64,000 nt of DNA from Streptomyces peucetius (lineage in GTDB: Bacteria; Actinomycetota; Actinomycetes; Streptomycetales; Streptomycetaceae): contig NZ_CP107567.1 in NCBI RefSeq assembly GCF_025854275.1, positions 3,844,001 through 3,908,000 of the forward strand. The letters run 5' to 3'. Both the position numbers and the translations under genes were made by a program. A model generated the notes under the pieces. That model worked only from the letters and a program-made list of their open reading frames with translations, was not told the DNA's origin and ran no database searches. Numbering within the stretch: the first letter of the stretch is position 1; each line of letters begins with the position of its first letter. Of the stretch, positions 51,985 to 61,781 are shown in pieces.

Positions 51985-53655
51985 ATGGAAATGCATGGCT
52001 TTGCCCTCTTCGCCGCCGTCCTCGCCCTGGCTGCTGCCGTGGGGCTGGTGGCCACGTGGCTGCGGCAGCCGCTGATCGTCGCGTTCATCGGCGTGGGCAT
52101 CCTCGTCGGGCCGACGGGCGTGGGGTGGGTGGAACCGGAGGAAGCCCTCGAACTGCTTGCTCAGCTGGGTATCGCGGTGCTGCTGTTCCTCGTGGGCCTG
52201 CGGCTGGACCTTCACCTGATCCGCACCACCGGGCCGATCGCCCTGGCCACGGGGCTGGGGCAGGTGGTGTTCACCTCGGTGATCGGCTATCTGATCGCCA
52301 TTGCCCTCGGTATGGACACCGTCACAGCGATCTACGTCGCGGTCGCGCTGACGTTCTCCTCCACGATCATCATCGTGAAGCTGCTGTCCGACAAACGGGA
52401 GCTGGAACAGCTTCACGGCCGTATCGCGGTCGGGTTTCTCATCGTCCAGGACATCGTCGTCGTCCTGGTGATGATCGCTCTGACGGCCGTCGGTCAGCAG
52501 TCCGGGGACGACGTGGCCTCCGACATCCTCGGCGTCTTCGCCAAGGGCCTGGGCCTCCTCGCCGGCATTGCGGTCCTCATGCGCTGGGTGCTGCCCTGGC
52601 TGCTGCACCACATCGCCCGGTCGCAGGAGCTCCTGGTCCTCTTCGGTGTCGCATACGCCGTGCTCGTCGCCGCGGTGAGCGACTGGCTCGGCTTCAGTAC
52701 CGAGGTCGGCGCCTTCATAGCAGGGGTCTCCCTGGCGACGACCCCGTACCGCGACGCGCTGGGCGCCCGCCTGGTCAGCCTGCGCGACTTCCTGCTGCTA
52801 TTCTTCTTCCTCGAACTCGGAGCCCGGCTGGAGTTCACCAACGCCGGTCAGCAGATCACCGAAGCGGCGATCTTCTCGGTCTTCGTCCTCATCGGCAACC
52901 CCCTCATCGTCGTCGCGATCATGACCCTCATGCGCTACCCCGTCCGCGTCGGCTTCCTCGCCGGCCTGACCGTCGCCCAGATCTCCGAGTTCTCCCTCAT
53001 CCTGGCCACACTCGGCCTCTCCCTCGGTCATATCACCGGAGCGACCGTCAGCCTGATCACGGTGGTCGGTCTGATCACGATCGGCGGTTCCACCTACCTC
53101 ATCCACTACTCCCACCAGATCTACGCCCGCCTCGAACGCTGGCTGAACAAACTCGACCGGACCGACCGCCGCAAGTCCGCCGAACCCGCCGGTGCTCATG
53201 CGGATTACGACGTCATCCTCTACGGCCTCGGTCGCTTCGGCGGGCTCCTCGCGACCGAACTCGCGCAGGCCGGCCACCGGGTCCTTGCGGTCGACTTCGA
53301 CCCGCACCGCGTGGCACGCAACGTCCGCCCCGGTGTCACCGCCGTGTTCGGCAGCGCGGAGGACGTGCACTTCCTGGAGAGCCTGCCGCTGTCCCGCGCC
53401 CGCTGTGTGGTCAGCGCCATTCCATTGCTCGACACCAATAGAGCGCTGCTTCACGCACTGCGTCATCACGAGTACCGGGGCAGGACAGCACTCACGGCCC
53501 ACACGCCACGCGATGCCGAAGCGCTCCAGGCGGAGCCCGGAGCGGATCTCGTTTTCCAGCCGTTCGTCTACGCCACGACGAGTGCCGTCGAGGCGCTGCG
53601 TAATCTCCTGGGACCCGAGGGCGGGACCGACGGCGACAGACGGGGCTCAGCCTGA
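51985..53655 (+). CDS. CPA2-type cation:proton antiporter with TrkA-N domain (KefB-like)
   Basis: A 556-aa protein: 12-13 membrane helices with the Na_H_exchanger pattern (GILVGPTGVGW, ALTFSSTIIIVKLL, FGVAYAVLVAAVSDWLGFST, EVGAFIAGVSLA). A cytoplasmic TrkA-N/Rossmann domain from about residue 405 follows (VILYGLGRFGGLLATELAQA, HRVLAVDFDP). It likely exports K+ or Na+ for H+ under NAD(H) control. It follows a USP gene and opens the ion-transport part of the stress island. Confidence 0.92.
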   Translation: MEMHGFALFAAVLALAAAVGLVATWLRQPLIVAFIGVGILVGPTGVGWVEPEEALELLAQLGIAVLLFLVGLRLDLHLIRTTGPIALATGLGQVVFTSVIGYLIAIALGMDTVTAIYVAVALTFSSTIIIVKLLSDKRELEQLHGRIAVGFLIVQDIVVVLVMIALTAVGQQSGDDVASDILGVFAKGLGLLAGIAVLMRWVLPWLLHHIARSQELLVLFGVAYAVLVAAVSDWLGFSTEVGAFIAGVSLATTPYRDALGARLVSLRDFLLLFFFLELGARLEFTNAGQQITEAAIFSVFVLIGNPLIVVAIMTLMRYPVRVGFLAGLTVAQISEFSLILATLGLSLGHITGATVSLITVVGLITIGGSTYLIHYSHQIYARLERWLNKLDRTDRRKSAEPAGAHADYDVILYGLGRFGGLLATELAQAGHRVLAVDFDPHRVARNVRPGVTAVFGSAEDVHFLESLPLSRARCVVSAIPLLDTNRALLHALRHHEYRGRTALTAHTPRDAEALQAEPGADLVFQPFVYATTSAVEALRNLLGPEGGTDGDRRGSA

Positions 53656-53689
53656 CCATCGGGGCGCAGTGGTCCGCGCAGCATCCTGG

Positions 53690-54124
53690 TCACAGCCGTG
53701 GAGCAGGCCGTGACCACTGCGGTTGTGTCATGGAGCTCAGACGGCAGTACGCGGCGCGGGCGTGCCGCAGACGGGCGTACAGGGTGCCCACACCTGCCGC
53801 GAGGAGGAGCAAGCCGAGCCGCTTCCAGTCGTCCTGGACGGCCCAGGAGAACCGGCCCAGCGGTGGTAGGGCGAAAAGGCTGAAGAACGCCCAGCAGACC
53901 AGTGCGGTGCCGGGGGCGGCGGTGAGACGCGCGGACAGCCCCAGCACGGCGCAGAGCGCGCTCAGGGCGACAAGGTCAAGCCAGGGGTCGCCCTGGTCGT
54001 CGAGCAGATTGTGGGCCGCGATCACCGTCGGTGCGCAGACCGCAGCGGCGAGCCACGTCACCGATGTGTGCACCGGCTCCGGCACCGGCCTCGGGCCGAC
54101 ACCGATCAGCCTCCACTGGATCAC
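53690..54124 (-). CDS. four-helix membrane protein of unknown function
   Basis: A 144-aa protein with about four hydrophobic segments (TWLAAAVCAPTVIAAHNLL, LVALSALCAVLGLSARL, TALVCWAFFSLFALPPLG, LLLLAAGVGTLYARL). It resembles DUF4118-like sensor membrane domains without a kinase, but I would not name it. Convergent with the antiporter gene. Confidence 0.6.
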   Translation of the reverse strand: MIQWRLIGVGPRPVPEPVHTSVTWLAAAVCAPTVIAAHNLLDDQGDPWLDLVALSALCAVLGLSARLTAAPGTALVCWAFFSLFALPPLGRFSWAVQDDWKRLGLLLLAAGVGTLYARLRHARAAYCRLSSMTQPQWSRPAPRL

Positions 54125-54438
54125 CTGCCCGCTCCTTCACGTATGCCGATCCTTCATCAGGGCCATCGACATGATGCACGGACCGCGCAGAACCGATCGC
54201 CCGCGTTGGCGTAAAGAACGTGCCCGTCGCGGCTCGAGTTCGGCGACTGTCACAAAGCGGCCAAGGGTGGCCCTCCGGCCAAGGAGATGCCCGTGCCCTT
54301 GGCGTGCCGGCACCAGCCGGCATGAGGGAATTTATGGCGAATCGGGCATTTCGGTGCCCAGGTAAAGTAATTGCCAAGACGGCATCCCTATATGACTCGT
54401 CTCTGAATCCGCGTCATTCATGGCCAAGGAGTTCCGCT

Positions 54439-54924
54439 GTGCCCGCTCCGCGTATGAGCAGTACGCCACTGCCCGGGATCGGGGTCCGTTACGACCTCAC
54501 GACCCGTGAGGATCGCCGCCTGTCGGTGGTTGCGCACCGCGAGGGCGGGCGCATCCTCAGTGCCTACCGCCGTGACGATCCCGACGAGTGCGCCCTGGCG
54601 GTGAAGCTGACGGCCGGTGAAGCGGAGGCGCTGATCGACGCGCTGATGCCGTCGCACCACAGTCCGAACCTGTTGTCCACGACGGACCTGGGGCTGGTCG
54701 CGGAGCGGGTCGAGTTGTCGTCGACCTCGTACTGGAACGGCCGGCACCTGGGTGACACGCGGATGCGGACCGAGACGGGCGTCTCTGTCGTGGCCGTCCT
54801 GCGGAGGGCCGAGGCCATCCCCTCTCCGGGGCCGGAGTTCCGGCTCTCCGGCGGGGACACGCTGATCGTCATCGGCACCCGCGAAGGCGTCGATGCCGCC
54901 GCGGCGATACTCAACAGGGAGTGA
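54439..54924 (+). CDS. KhtT-like antiporter regulatory subunit (TrkA-C domain)
   Basis: A 161-aa soluble protein. N-terminal domain GIGVRYDLTTREDRRLSVVA, C-terminal RCK_C domain (VSVVAVLRRAEAIPSPGPE, LSGGDTLIVIGTREGVDAAA). GTG 54439 is chosen because AAGGAG lies 7 nt upstream. Its stop overlaps the antiporter start (GTGA). The pair matches the KhtT/KhtU K+(NH4+)/H+ antiporter of Bacillus. Confidence 0.9.
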   Translation: MPAPRMSSTPLPGIGVRYDLTTREDRRLSVVAHREGGRILSAYRRDDPDECALAVKLTAGEAEALIDALMPSHHSPNLLSTTDLGLVAERVELSSTSYWNGRHLGDTRMRTETGVSVVAVLRRAEAIPSPGPEFRLSGGDTLIVIGTREGVDAAAAILNRE

Positions 54925-56171
54925 CCGTGCACTCGTCCGCCATCTTTCTCATCGAGTTCGGTGCGATCATCCTCGGCCTCGGCCTGCTCGGCCGTATCGC
55001 CGGACGGCTGAAGTTCTCTCCCATCCCGCTCTACCTGCTGGCCGGCCTCGCCTTCGGAAAGGGCGGGCTGCTGCCGATGGGCGCGAGCGAGGAGTTCGTG
55101 GCGATCGGCGCCGAGATCGGCGTCATCCTGCTCCTGCTGATGCTCGGTCTGGAGTACACCGCCAGCGACCTGGTCTCCAACCTCAAGACGCAATACCCGG
55201 CCGGTCTGGTCGACTTCACTCTCAACGCCCTGCCAGGCGCCGGGATGGCGTTGCTGCTCGGGTGGGGGCCGGTCGCCGCCGTTGTCCTGGCCGGCGTCAC
55301 CTGGATCTCCTCGTCCGGCGTCATCGCCAAGGTGATGGGTGACCTCGGCCGTCTCGGCAACCGCGAGACCCCGGTCGTCCTGAGCATCCTGGTCCTCGAA
55401 GACCTCGCCATGGCCGTCTACCTCCCCATCATCACCGCCCTACTGGCCGGGGTGAGCCTGGCCGCCGGCAGCCTCACCCTCGCCATCGCCCTCGGCGTCG
55501 CCGGACTGGTGCTGTTCCTCGCACTGCGGTACGGACGGGTCATCTCCCGCTTCGTCTCCAGCGACGACCCCGAGAAGCTCCTCCTCGTCGTCCTCGGCCT
55601 CACCCTGCTGGTCGCCGGCATCGCCCAGCAGCTCCAAGTCTCCGCAGCCGTCGGCGCGTTCCTCGTCGGCATCGCCCTGTCCGGCGAGGTCGCCGAGGGC
55701 GCCCACAATCTGCTCAGCCCCCTCCGGGACCTGTTCGCGGCCGTGTTCTTCGTCTTCTTCGGCCTGCACACCGACCCGGCCAGCATCCCGCCCGTCCTGC
55801 TCCCCGCTCTCGCCCTGGCCGTGGTGACGGCCGGCACGAAGATCGCCACCGGGTACTTCGCGGCCAAGCGCGCGGGAATCTCGGCGAAGGGCCGCTGGCG
55901 TGCCGGTGGCACGCTGGTGGCACGCGGCGAGTTCTCCATCGTCATCGCGGGCCTCGCCGTCACCGCGGGCATCGAACCCGCCCTCGGGCCGCTGGCCACC
56001 GCCTACGTTCTGATCCTCGTCATCATCGGCCCGCTCACCGCCCGCTACACCGAGCCCATCGCCACACGGCTCACCGGCCGCAACCGCCGCTCCGGTATGG
56101 AGGGGGGAGGCGCTCCGCCGAAGGAAGAAATGCTCCACCCAGTGGAAGACGGCACCGGCGGCCGGGCGTGA
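54921..56171 (+). CDS. KhtU-like CPA2 potassium/proton antiporter
   Basis: A 416-aa protein with 12-13 helices: FLIEFGAIILGLGLLGRIAG, LLLLMLGLEYTASDLVSNLK, WISSSGVIAKVMGDLGRL, the AVGAFLVGIALSG segment and FFVFFGLHTDPASIPPVL. GTG start at 54921 (or 54927), translationally coupled to the KhtT-like subunit. Expected to lower cytoplasmic K+ or raise pH tolerance under stress. Confidence 0.92.
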   Translation: MTVHSSAIFLIEFGAIILGLGLLGRIAGRLKFSPIPLYLLAGLAFGKGGLLPMGASEEFVAIGAEIGVILLLLMLGLEYTASDLVSNLKTQYPAGLVDFTLNALPGAGMALLLGWGPVAAVVLAGVTWISSSGVIAKVMGDLGRLGNRETPVVLSILVLEDLAMAVYLPIITALLAGVSLAAGSLTLAIALGVAGLVLFLALRYGRVISRFVSSDDPEKLLLVVLGLTLLVAGIAQQLQVSAAVGAFLVGIALSGEVAEGAHNLLSPLRDLFAAVFFVFFGLHTDPASIPPVLLPALALAVVTAGTKIATGYFAAKRAGISAKGRWRAGGTLVARGEFSIVIAGLAVTAGIEPALGPLATAYVLILVIIGPLTARYTEPIATRLTGRNRRSGMEGGGAPPKEEMLHPVEDGTGGRA

Positions 56172-56686
56172 TCACGGCATGGGCGAGGAGTCCTGGGCAA
56201 CGTGCACAGGCCGCGGCACCGTACTTGTCCTGGCGGCTGTGGCGATCTACCTCGGCAGATGCCTGGGTTCGCCAGGCATCTGCCCCGGACCCTGAACCGC
56301 GTCACGGCCCGCAGGCGGGGAGCGAAGAGCATCCCGTCTCCAGCGCCGCCGTTCTCACTCTTCTGATCGTGACGTGGCCCCTGAGCGCACCGTTCCTTGC
56401 TTGGCGCGTCAGCGCCGGGCAAGGCGGCCGTCCTTGAACGTGACGACGCAGTGGGTCAGTCCGCGCCCAGGAGTTCCTCCCTCAACCGGCCGCGATGATC
56501 GCCCCCGGTCGTCCGAACCCGATTACCCTCCGTCTGGATCACTGTCACCACACCATCAGCATGGCGTTCTCCACCGCACCGCACTCGGTGCACACCACCG
56601 GACACCGCTCCGCCGGATCACCCGCGTGCATGCATACGCGCCCTCCCGGCCGCCTGGAACGGGAGACGTCACCCCTGCTGTCGCCT
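56172..56686. other. 515-bp region without a recognisable gene
   Basis: Lies between two convergent antiporter genes. It contains short open frames with poor codon bias and a local inverted repeat around 56252-56284 (cagatgcctgg...ccaggcatctg) that can act as a terminator. No product recognised. Confidence 0.4.
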
Positions 56687-58207
56687 TCAACCGGTAGGTG
56701 TGTCATGGGGCAGGGGATCGCCGGTTTCGCCGAGCCAGCGGGCGAGCTTCCCGCGCCGTCCCACGGCCCGTAGCCGCCGTTCGGCCGCGTCGCGTACGTC
56801 CGGTGTCGTGATCAGCAGGAGCTCGTCTCCGGCACGCAGGACGGTGTCCGGGCGGGGTACGAGGGTGGTGCCTTCACGCAGGATCAGCGTGAGCACGGTC
56901 GGGGGCGGGAGGCGGAGTTCGAAGGCCGCGACGCCGTGGAGCCGGGACTTGTCGGGAACGGTGAGGGTGAGCAGGTCGGCGCCCAGGACGTCCAGCGGCG
57001 CGGTCTCGACCTGGGCGTCCCGCAGTGCGTCGGCGCGGGTGAGGCGGAGCAGGCGGGCCATGGCCGGGAGGCTGGGGCCCTGGACGAGGGTGAACAGGAC
57101 GACGAGTACGAAGACGATGTTGAGGAGCCGGTCCGCGTCCTCGACGCCGGCGACGATGGGGAACGTGGCGAGGACGATCGGAACCGCGCCGCGCAGCCCG
57201 GCCCAGGACATGAACGCCTGCTCGCGCCACGGCAGCCGGAAGGGAAACAGGCACACCAGGACGGAGACGGGCCGTGCGGCCAGCAGCAGCACGAGCCCGA
57301 CGACCACGGCGGGGAGGACGGCGGCGGGCAGTTCGCTGGGCGTGACCAGTAGGCCGAGCATGACGAACAGGCCGATCTGCGCCAGCCATCCGGCGCCTTC
57401 CGCGAAGGAGCGGGTGGCCGCGCGGTGCGGGAGCTTGGCGTTGCCGAGAACGAGGCCGGACAGGTAGGCGGCGATGATGCCGCTGGCGCCCGCAGCGCCA
57501 CCGGCTGCGAAGGCGACGATGCCGAAGCCGACGGTCGCCAGTGGGTAGAGCCCGGTGGCGGGGAGCGCGATGTGCCGCAGGGCCGCAGCGCCCAGCCGGC
57601 CGATGACGAGCCCGAGCAGGGCGCCCACGACGAGTTGGTAGAGGACGTTGCCTGCGATGTGGGCCGGGTCGGGAAGGTCCGCGGCGGCGGTGCTGAACAC
57701 CAGGACGAGGATGATCGTCGGTGCGTCGTTGAATCCGGACTCGGCCTCCAGCAGGCCAGTGACCTTCTGCGGGAGCGGCAGGGCGCGCAGTACGGCGAAG
57801 ACGGCGGCGGCGTCGGTGGAGGACACGATCGCGCCGAGCAGCAGGGCCAGGTGCCAGTCCATGCCGAGCAGCCAGTGTGCGCCGGCCGCCGTGACCAGGA
57901 CCGACAGGGCCACGCCCGCGGTGGCCAGGAAACCGGCCGGCAGCAGCAGCCGCCGGACGTCGCTCCACTGGGTGGTCAGGCCGCCCTCGACAAGGATGAC
58001 GGCGAGTGCGGCCGTGCCGAGGGACTGGGCGAGCGCCGCGTTGTCGAAGTGCAGGCCGAGGACGTCCTCGCCGATCAGCACGCCGACACCGAGGAACAGC
58101 AGCAGGCTGGGCAGCCCGAGGCGGTTCGCGGCCCGGGCGGCGGCGATGCTCGCGAGCAGCACCACGCCACCTACCAGGAGGGTCAGGTACAGCTCCTGGA
58201 GCGTCAC
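56687..58207 (-). CDS. CPA1-type NhaP2-like potassium/proton antiporter with TrkA-C domain
   Basis: A 506-aa protein: MTLQELYLTLLVGGVVLLAS, the CPA1 motif GAIVSSTDAAAVFAVLRALP, ESGFNDAPTIILVLVF (active-site ND), AGLRGAVPIVLATFPIVAG. A cytoplasmic RCK_C domain follows from about residue 400 (LTLTVPDKSRLHGVAAFEL, VLRAGDELLLITTPDVRDA). Third cation/proton antiporter of the island. Confidence 0.93.
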   Translation of the reverse strand: MTLQELYLTLLVGGVVLLASIAAARAANRLGLPSLLLFLGVGVLIGEDVLGLHFDNAALAQSLGTAALAVILVEGGLTTQWSDVRRLLLPAGFLATAGVALSVLVTAAGAHWLLGMDWHLALLLGAIVSSTDAAAVFAVLRALPLPQKVTGLLEAESGFNDAPTIILVLVFSTAAADLPDPAHIAGNVLYQLVVGALLGLVIGRLGAAALRHIALPATGLYPLATVGFGIVAFAAGGAAGASGIIAAYLSGLVLGNAKLPHRAATRSFAEGAGWLAQIGLFVMLGLLVTPSELPAAVLPAVVVGLVLLLAARPVSVLVCLFPFRLPWREQAFMSWAGLRGAVPIVLATFPIVAGVEDADRLLNIVFVLVVLFTLVQGPSLPAMARLLRLTRADALRDAQVETAPLDVLGADLLTLTVPDKSRLHGVAAFELRLPPPTVLTLILREGTTLVPRPDTVLRAGDELLLITTPDVRDAAERRLRAVGRRGKLARWLGETGDPLPHDTPTG

Positions 58208-58255
58208 CCGGCCACTCCTCCTCGCCCCGTCCGGATCAGCACGATCGCGGTGAAG

Positions 58256-58522
58256 TCACCGTGGCGGGTCGAAGAGGTGTCCGGCGAGGCCGGCGGCCAC
58301 GATGCCGGAGGCGAGCAGCAGTCCATTGGGCAGGATGATCCCAATCGTGAACGCCACCACGGCCAAGGCCGACACGAACCATGCTGCCTTTCGCCCATGC
58401 CGGCGCCGCCGGTACTCGCGCGGAGCGCGAGGCCGCCCGGATTCCACAGCAACGAACGCAGGGTCGTTCCGGTGGCTCCTGGCCGCAGGGGACTCCGGCG
58501 GCCGGTCGTCGAAGCTCGCCAT
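58256..58522 (-). CDS. small membrane protein
   Basis: 88 aa from ATG 58522, with GGAGGAGGAGC directly upstream. Basic N-terminal half (PREYRRRRHGRKAAW), then two membrane helices (FVSALAVVAFTIGIILP and LLLASGIVAAGLAGHL). Lies 48 nt upstream of the NhaP2-like gene in the same direction, so probably co-transcribed. Function unknown. Confidence 0.75.
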   Translation of the reverse strand: MASFDDRPPESPAARSHRNDPAFVAVESGRPRAPREYRRRRHGRKAAWFVSALAVVAFTIGIILPNGLLLASGIVAAGLAGHLFDPPR

Positions 58523-58759
58523 CGCTCCTCCTCCTCCGCCACGGCACAGCGACCGTCCACGTACGTTCTGCGAGCGGCCGACTGCGCTCCATGCCCCACG
58601 TGTGCTCCTCCACCGGTCGTGCCACCTTCGCTTCCATGCTTCCGGGCACGGCGGCTGACGGGTATCGGGGCCGGCACCCATTTCCGCAGCGTGTACGGAG
58701 ATCTACGATGGGTGCTGCCACCGATGGACGCATGCCCCGAGCGCTGTGACGCTGAGCGT

Positions 58760-59788
58760 ATGGGTGAGGATCAGAGGCACGTTCCGGCGAACCGCGAAGA
58801 ACCTGGACGTCAGCTTCCACTCCCGCCCGGCATGTCCCTGTTCTGGCGGGTGTTCCTCCTCAACGCCGTGGTTCTGGTGGCAGCGACGACGGCGCTGCTG
58901 CTCGGCCCGGTGACGGTGTCCACGCCCGCGCTCCTCACCGAGGCGATCGTCCTCGCCACCGGACTGGCCGTACTACTCATCGCCAACGCGCTCGTTCTGC
59001 GCGTCGGCCTTGCGCCGCTGGCACGGCTGGCCCGCACGATGACCACCATCGACCTGCTCCGCCCGGGCCCTCGCCCCGCCGCCGGCGGTCACGGCGAGAT
59101 CGCCGAGCTGATCGCCGCCTTCAACAGCATGCTCGACCGGCTCGAAGCCGAGCGCGCCGCCAGCTCAGGCCGCGCGCTGTCGGCACAGGAAGCCGAACGC
59201 CGCCGCATCGCCCAGGAACTCCACGACGAGATCGGCCAGACCCTCACCGCCGTCCTGCTGGAGCTCAAGGGCGTCGCCGACCGCGCGCCCGAGCCGCTCC
59301 GCGCGGACCTCCACGAGGTCCAGGAGACCACCCGCAACAGCCTCGACGAGATCCGCCGCATCGCCCGCCGCCTGCGCCCCGGCGTCCTGGCAGAACTCGG
59401 CCTGACCAAGGCCCTGCGCGCCCTGGCCGGGGAGTTCACCGGCCCCTCACTCAAGGTCCGCCACCACATTGATCCCGACCTGCCGCCCCTGAACGACGAG
59501 ACGGAACTCGTCCTCTATCGCGTCGCCCAGGAAAGTCTCACCAACGCCGCCCGCCACGCCCACGCCCGCAACGCCGATGTCCGGCTGCGCCACCTGCCCC
59601 GAGCCGTCGAGCTCCGCGTACGCGACGACGGGCACGGCATCCGGCAGGCCCCCGAAGGCGCCGGCATCCGCGGCATGCGCGAGCGCGCCCTCCTCGTCAA
59701 CGCGAACCTCGAACTCGGCCCCGCCCCCGGCAGCGGCACCGAAGTCCGCCTGACCGTCCCCGTAACCGAACGGAACACACCGGCATGA
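58760..59788 (+). CDS. NarL-type sensor histidine kinase with HAMP
   Basis: About 342 aa. Two membrane helices (VFLLNAVVLVAATTALLL, IVLATGLAVLLIANALVL) with a short extracytoplasmic loop, HAMP (LARTMTTIDLLRP...IAELIAAFNSMLDRL), and HisKA_3 with the phospho-acceptor in RRRIAQELHDEIGQTLTAVL. The ATPase domain (LVLYRVAQESLTNAARHAHA, VRDDGHGI, IRGMRERALLV) resembles the NarX/UhpB group. Start uncertain: ATG 58760 or 58832. Overlaps its regulator (ATGA). Confidence 0.9.
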   Translation: MGEDQRHVPANREEPGRQLPLPPGMSLFWRVFLLNAVVLVAATTALLLGPVTVSTPALLTEAIVLATGLAVLLIANALVLRVGLAPLARLARTMTTIDLLRPGPRPAAGGHGEIAELIAAFNSMLDRLEAERAASSGRALSAQEAERRRIAQELHDEIGQTLTAVLLELKGVADRAPEPLRADLHEVQETTRNSLDEIRRIARRLRPGVLAELGLTKALRALAGEFTGPSLKVRHHIDPDLPPLNDETELVLYRVAQESLTNAARHAHARNADVRLRHLPRAVELRVRDDGHGIRQAPEGAGIRGMRERALLVNANLELGPAPGSGTEVRLTVPVTERNTPA

Positions 59789-60447
59789 CCGCACCGACCG
59801 CACCGACCCGCGTCCTGCTCGCCGACGACCATGCTCTGGTACGCCGCGGGGTGCGCCTCATCCTGGACAGTGAACCCGACCTCACCGTCGTCGCCGAAGC
59901 CGGCGACGGCGCAGAGGCTGTCGAAGCCGCCCGCGCCCACCGGCCCGACCTCGCCATCCTCGACATCGCCATGCCCCGGCTCACCGGCCTCCAGGCCGCC
60001 CGCGAACTCGCCCGCCGCCTTCCCGGCATGCGCATCCTCATGCTCACCATGTACGACAACGAGCAGTACTTCTTCGAAGCCCTCAGCGCCGGAGCCTCCG
60101 GCTACGTCCTCAAGTCGGTCGCCGACCGCGACCTCGTCGACGCCTGCCGCGCCGCCATACGCGGCGAATCCTTCCTCTACCCCGGCACCGTCAGCACCCT
60201 CGTCCGCAGCTACCTCGACCGCGCCCGCGAGGGCGAGGACCTGCCCGCCAAGCCCATCACCGACCGAGAGGAAGAGATTCTCAAACTCGTAGCCGAGGGC
60301 CACACGTCCAAGGAGATCGCCGGCCTCCTCCACATCAGCGTCAAGACCGTCGAACGCCATCGCGCCAACCTGCTGCAGAAACTCGGCCTCCGCGACCGCC
60401 TCGAACTCACCCGCTACGCCATCCGCGCCGGCCTCATCGAACCCTGA
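59785..60447 (+). CDS. NarL/FixJ response regulator
   Basis: A 220-aa protein. Receiver TRVLLADDHALVRRGVRLIL with phospho-Asp in LAILDIAMPRLTG and Lys in YVLKSVA; HTH TDREEEILKLVAEGHTSKEI, LLHISVKTVERHRANLLQK. Forms a pair with the preceding kinase. Situated among USP and antiporter genes, it is a candidate controller of this stress island, comparable in style to redox-responsive DevR/OsdR systems. Confidence 0.94.
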   Translation: MTAPTAPTRVLLADDHALVRRGVRLILDSEPDLTVVAEAGDGAEAVEAARAHRPDLAILDIAMPRLTGLQAARELARRLPGMRILMLTMYDNEQYFFEALSAGASGYVLKSVADRDLVDACRAAIRGESFLYPGTVSTLVRSYLDRAREGEDLPAKPITDREEEILKLVAEGHTSKEIAGLLHISVKTVERHRANLLQKLGLRDRLELTRYAIRAGLIEP

Positions 60448-60590
60448 CCCCGCAGCCAGCCGCTCGAGGGCCGTCCGTCACGGTCCACCGCCAGCAGCGC
60501 CGGCAAGCGCTGCCCAACAAACAAGCGGGCCGCATCCACCGCGTCGTCGTCCGTGCTCACCGTCGGATACGGCTCCGCCATCGTCCTGCC

Positions 60591-61064
60591 TCACTCGCGC
60601 CCCAGCAGAGGCAGCCAGTCCAGGTACCGGCTCTCGACCCAGCCAGTGGTTCCACTGGCGCGGTCGTATACCTTGAGGTATCCATCGCAGCCACCTCCGT
60701 CCGCTGCCGCGTGAGCATCCGGGTCGGTGCTCCGGCCTCGCAAATAGCGTGGACGTACGACGGCGAGCCGCCGGCTTCGGCCACTGGGGGCAGACCGGAG
60801 CGGAATGCGGCGAGCACCGCAGTAGTTGAGAACATCTCCTGAACGCACGGAGCGCCCTGGTGCCACCGCGGAGCAGGGGACGGGCGTCCACCAAGCCGTC
60901 CACAACAGGCCCAATGGCACAGCAAGCAAGCTGGCAACGATCGCGATCGTGAACGGGCTCGTCCTGCCGAACATCAGACTGGTGATCCCCGTCGCGAGAC
61001 CGATCAGCAATACCAGCAGACCGGCTGACACCCACGGCCGGGGAGGCTCGTCCTCAGCACGCAT
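60591..61064 (-). CDS. membrane protein with SH3-like C-terminal segment
   Basis: 157 aa from ATG 61064 (MRAEDEPPRPWVSAGLLVLL). Two membrane helices in the first 55 residues (VSAGLLVLLIGLATGITSLM, TIAIVASLLAVPLGLLWTAW). After a linker comes a C-terminal stretch ending CDGYLKVYDRASGTTGWVES, which looks like the end of a bacterial SH3 domain. The middle is atypical, so a pair of compensating indels cannot be excluded. Function unknown. Confidence 0.55.
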   Translation of the reverse strand: MRAEDEPPRPWVSAGLLVLLIGLATGITSLMFGRTSPFTIAIVASLLAVPLGLLWTAWWTPVPCSAVAPGRSVRSGDVLNYCGARRIPLRSAPSGRSRRLAVVRPRYLRGRSTDPDAHAAADGGGCDGYLKVYDRASGTTGWVESRYLDWLPLLGRE

Positions 61065-61466
61065 CACACAGCCCTTTCCTGGCTCTGCCCTTTGGAGGAA
61101 GGCGCAGCAGCGTACCTCGCCATAAATGGCTGAATTCAGGCTAATCCAGCACCCACGCCACTCCGATGCGTGTCGGTGACTCCCGCCCCGAACTCGACCA
61201 TCTCGCGCCACGCGTGGACGTCGACCCGTACGCGCTCGCCGACGTGATGGACGACGACTCGGGCAGTGACGGCACCGGCCGCAACTTCCCCGACCTCTGT
61301 GCCCGGCTCGCTGCCCAGACAGGCCACGACCGCGCCGCCGCCGAGCTCTGAACCGTCGGCGGGCCCGACGCCGGCAGACGGGGCTTGGCCTGATATCGGA
61401 TGCAGTGGTCCACGCGGGCACCTGTCGCCTGATCGGGCCGTCTACGGCGGGTCGTCATGCAACCCC
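61065..61466. other. 402-bp region without a confident gene
   Basis: Contains a short plus-strand frame (61166-61351) reading HLAPRVDVDPYALADVMDDD that could be a protein fragment, but no family is recognisable. Otherwise no coding signal is seen. Confidence 0.35.
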
Positions 61467-61667
61467 TTAGGGGTGCTTGCTGTGCTCGGCTCGATCACAC
61501 ACAGGGCACGTGACACGCCGAGCCGACGCTGTGCGGGCAGGCCCGGGACCCACTGGTTCTGAGACTTCTTCCTTGCTCATCCGCACGTGTTCCTTGCACA
61601 CCGCTACGCCGCATTGCTGGCAGACCGCTACGGCTGGAGTGGGCTCATCGCACTCGTAGCAGTTCAT
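61467..61667 (-). CDS. DUF2180 family small zinc-ribbon-like protein
   Basis: 66 aa: MNCYECDEPTPAVAVCQQCG, then VAVCKEHVRMSKEEV, ending VTCPVCDRAEH. The cysteine pairs CYEC, CQQC and CPVC plus CKEH match DUF2180 proteins, which probably bind zinc. ATG 61667 follows GGGAG. Divergent from the USP gene; this combination recurs in actinobacterial stress loci. Confidence 0.82.
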   Translation of the reverse strand: MNCYECDEPTPAVAVCQQCGVAVCKEHVRMSKEEVSEPVGPGPARTASARRVTCPVCDRAEHSKHP

Positions 61668-61781
61668 CTCGAAGCTCCCTTCCTCGCTGCCCTTTCCGAC
61701 CTCGAGCAGGCGCAGGGCTTGATCGGCCTGATACGGGTACCCGTCGATTCCAGATAGCACCACTGCGCACCGGGAGCAGCC

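Noticed and set aside
57425..58759. Upstream extension of the NarL kinase frame by more than 400 codons
   Set aside because: The extension is antisense to the NhaP2-like antiporter and has no recognisable domain; the real kinase starts at about 58760 or later.
61166..61351. Possible 61-aa protein or fragment
   Set aside because: Codon use is plausible, but I recognise no family and see no ribosome-binding site.
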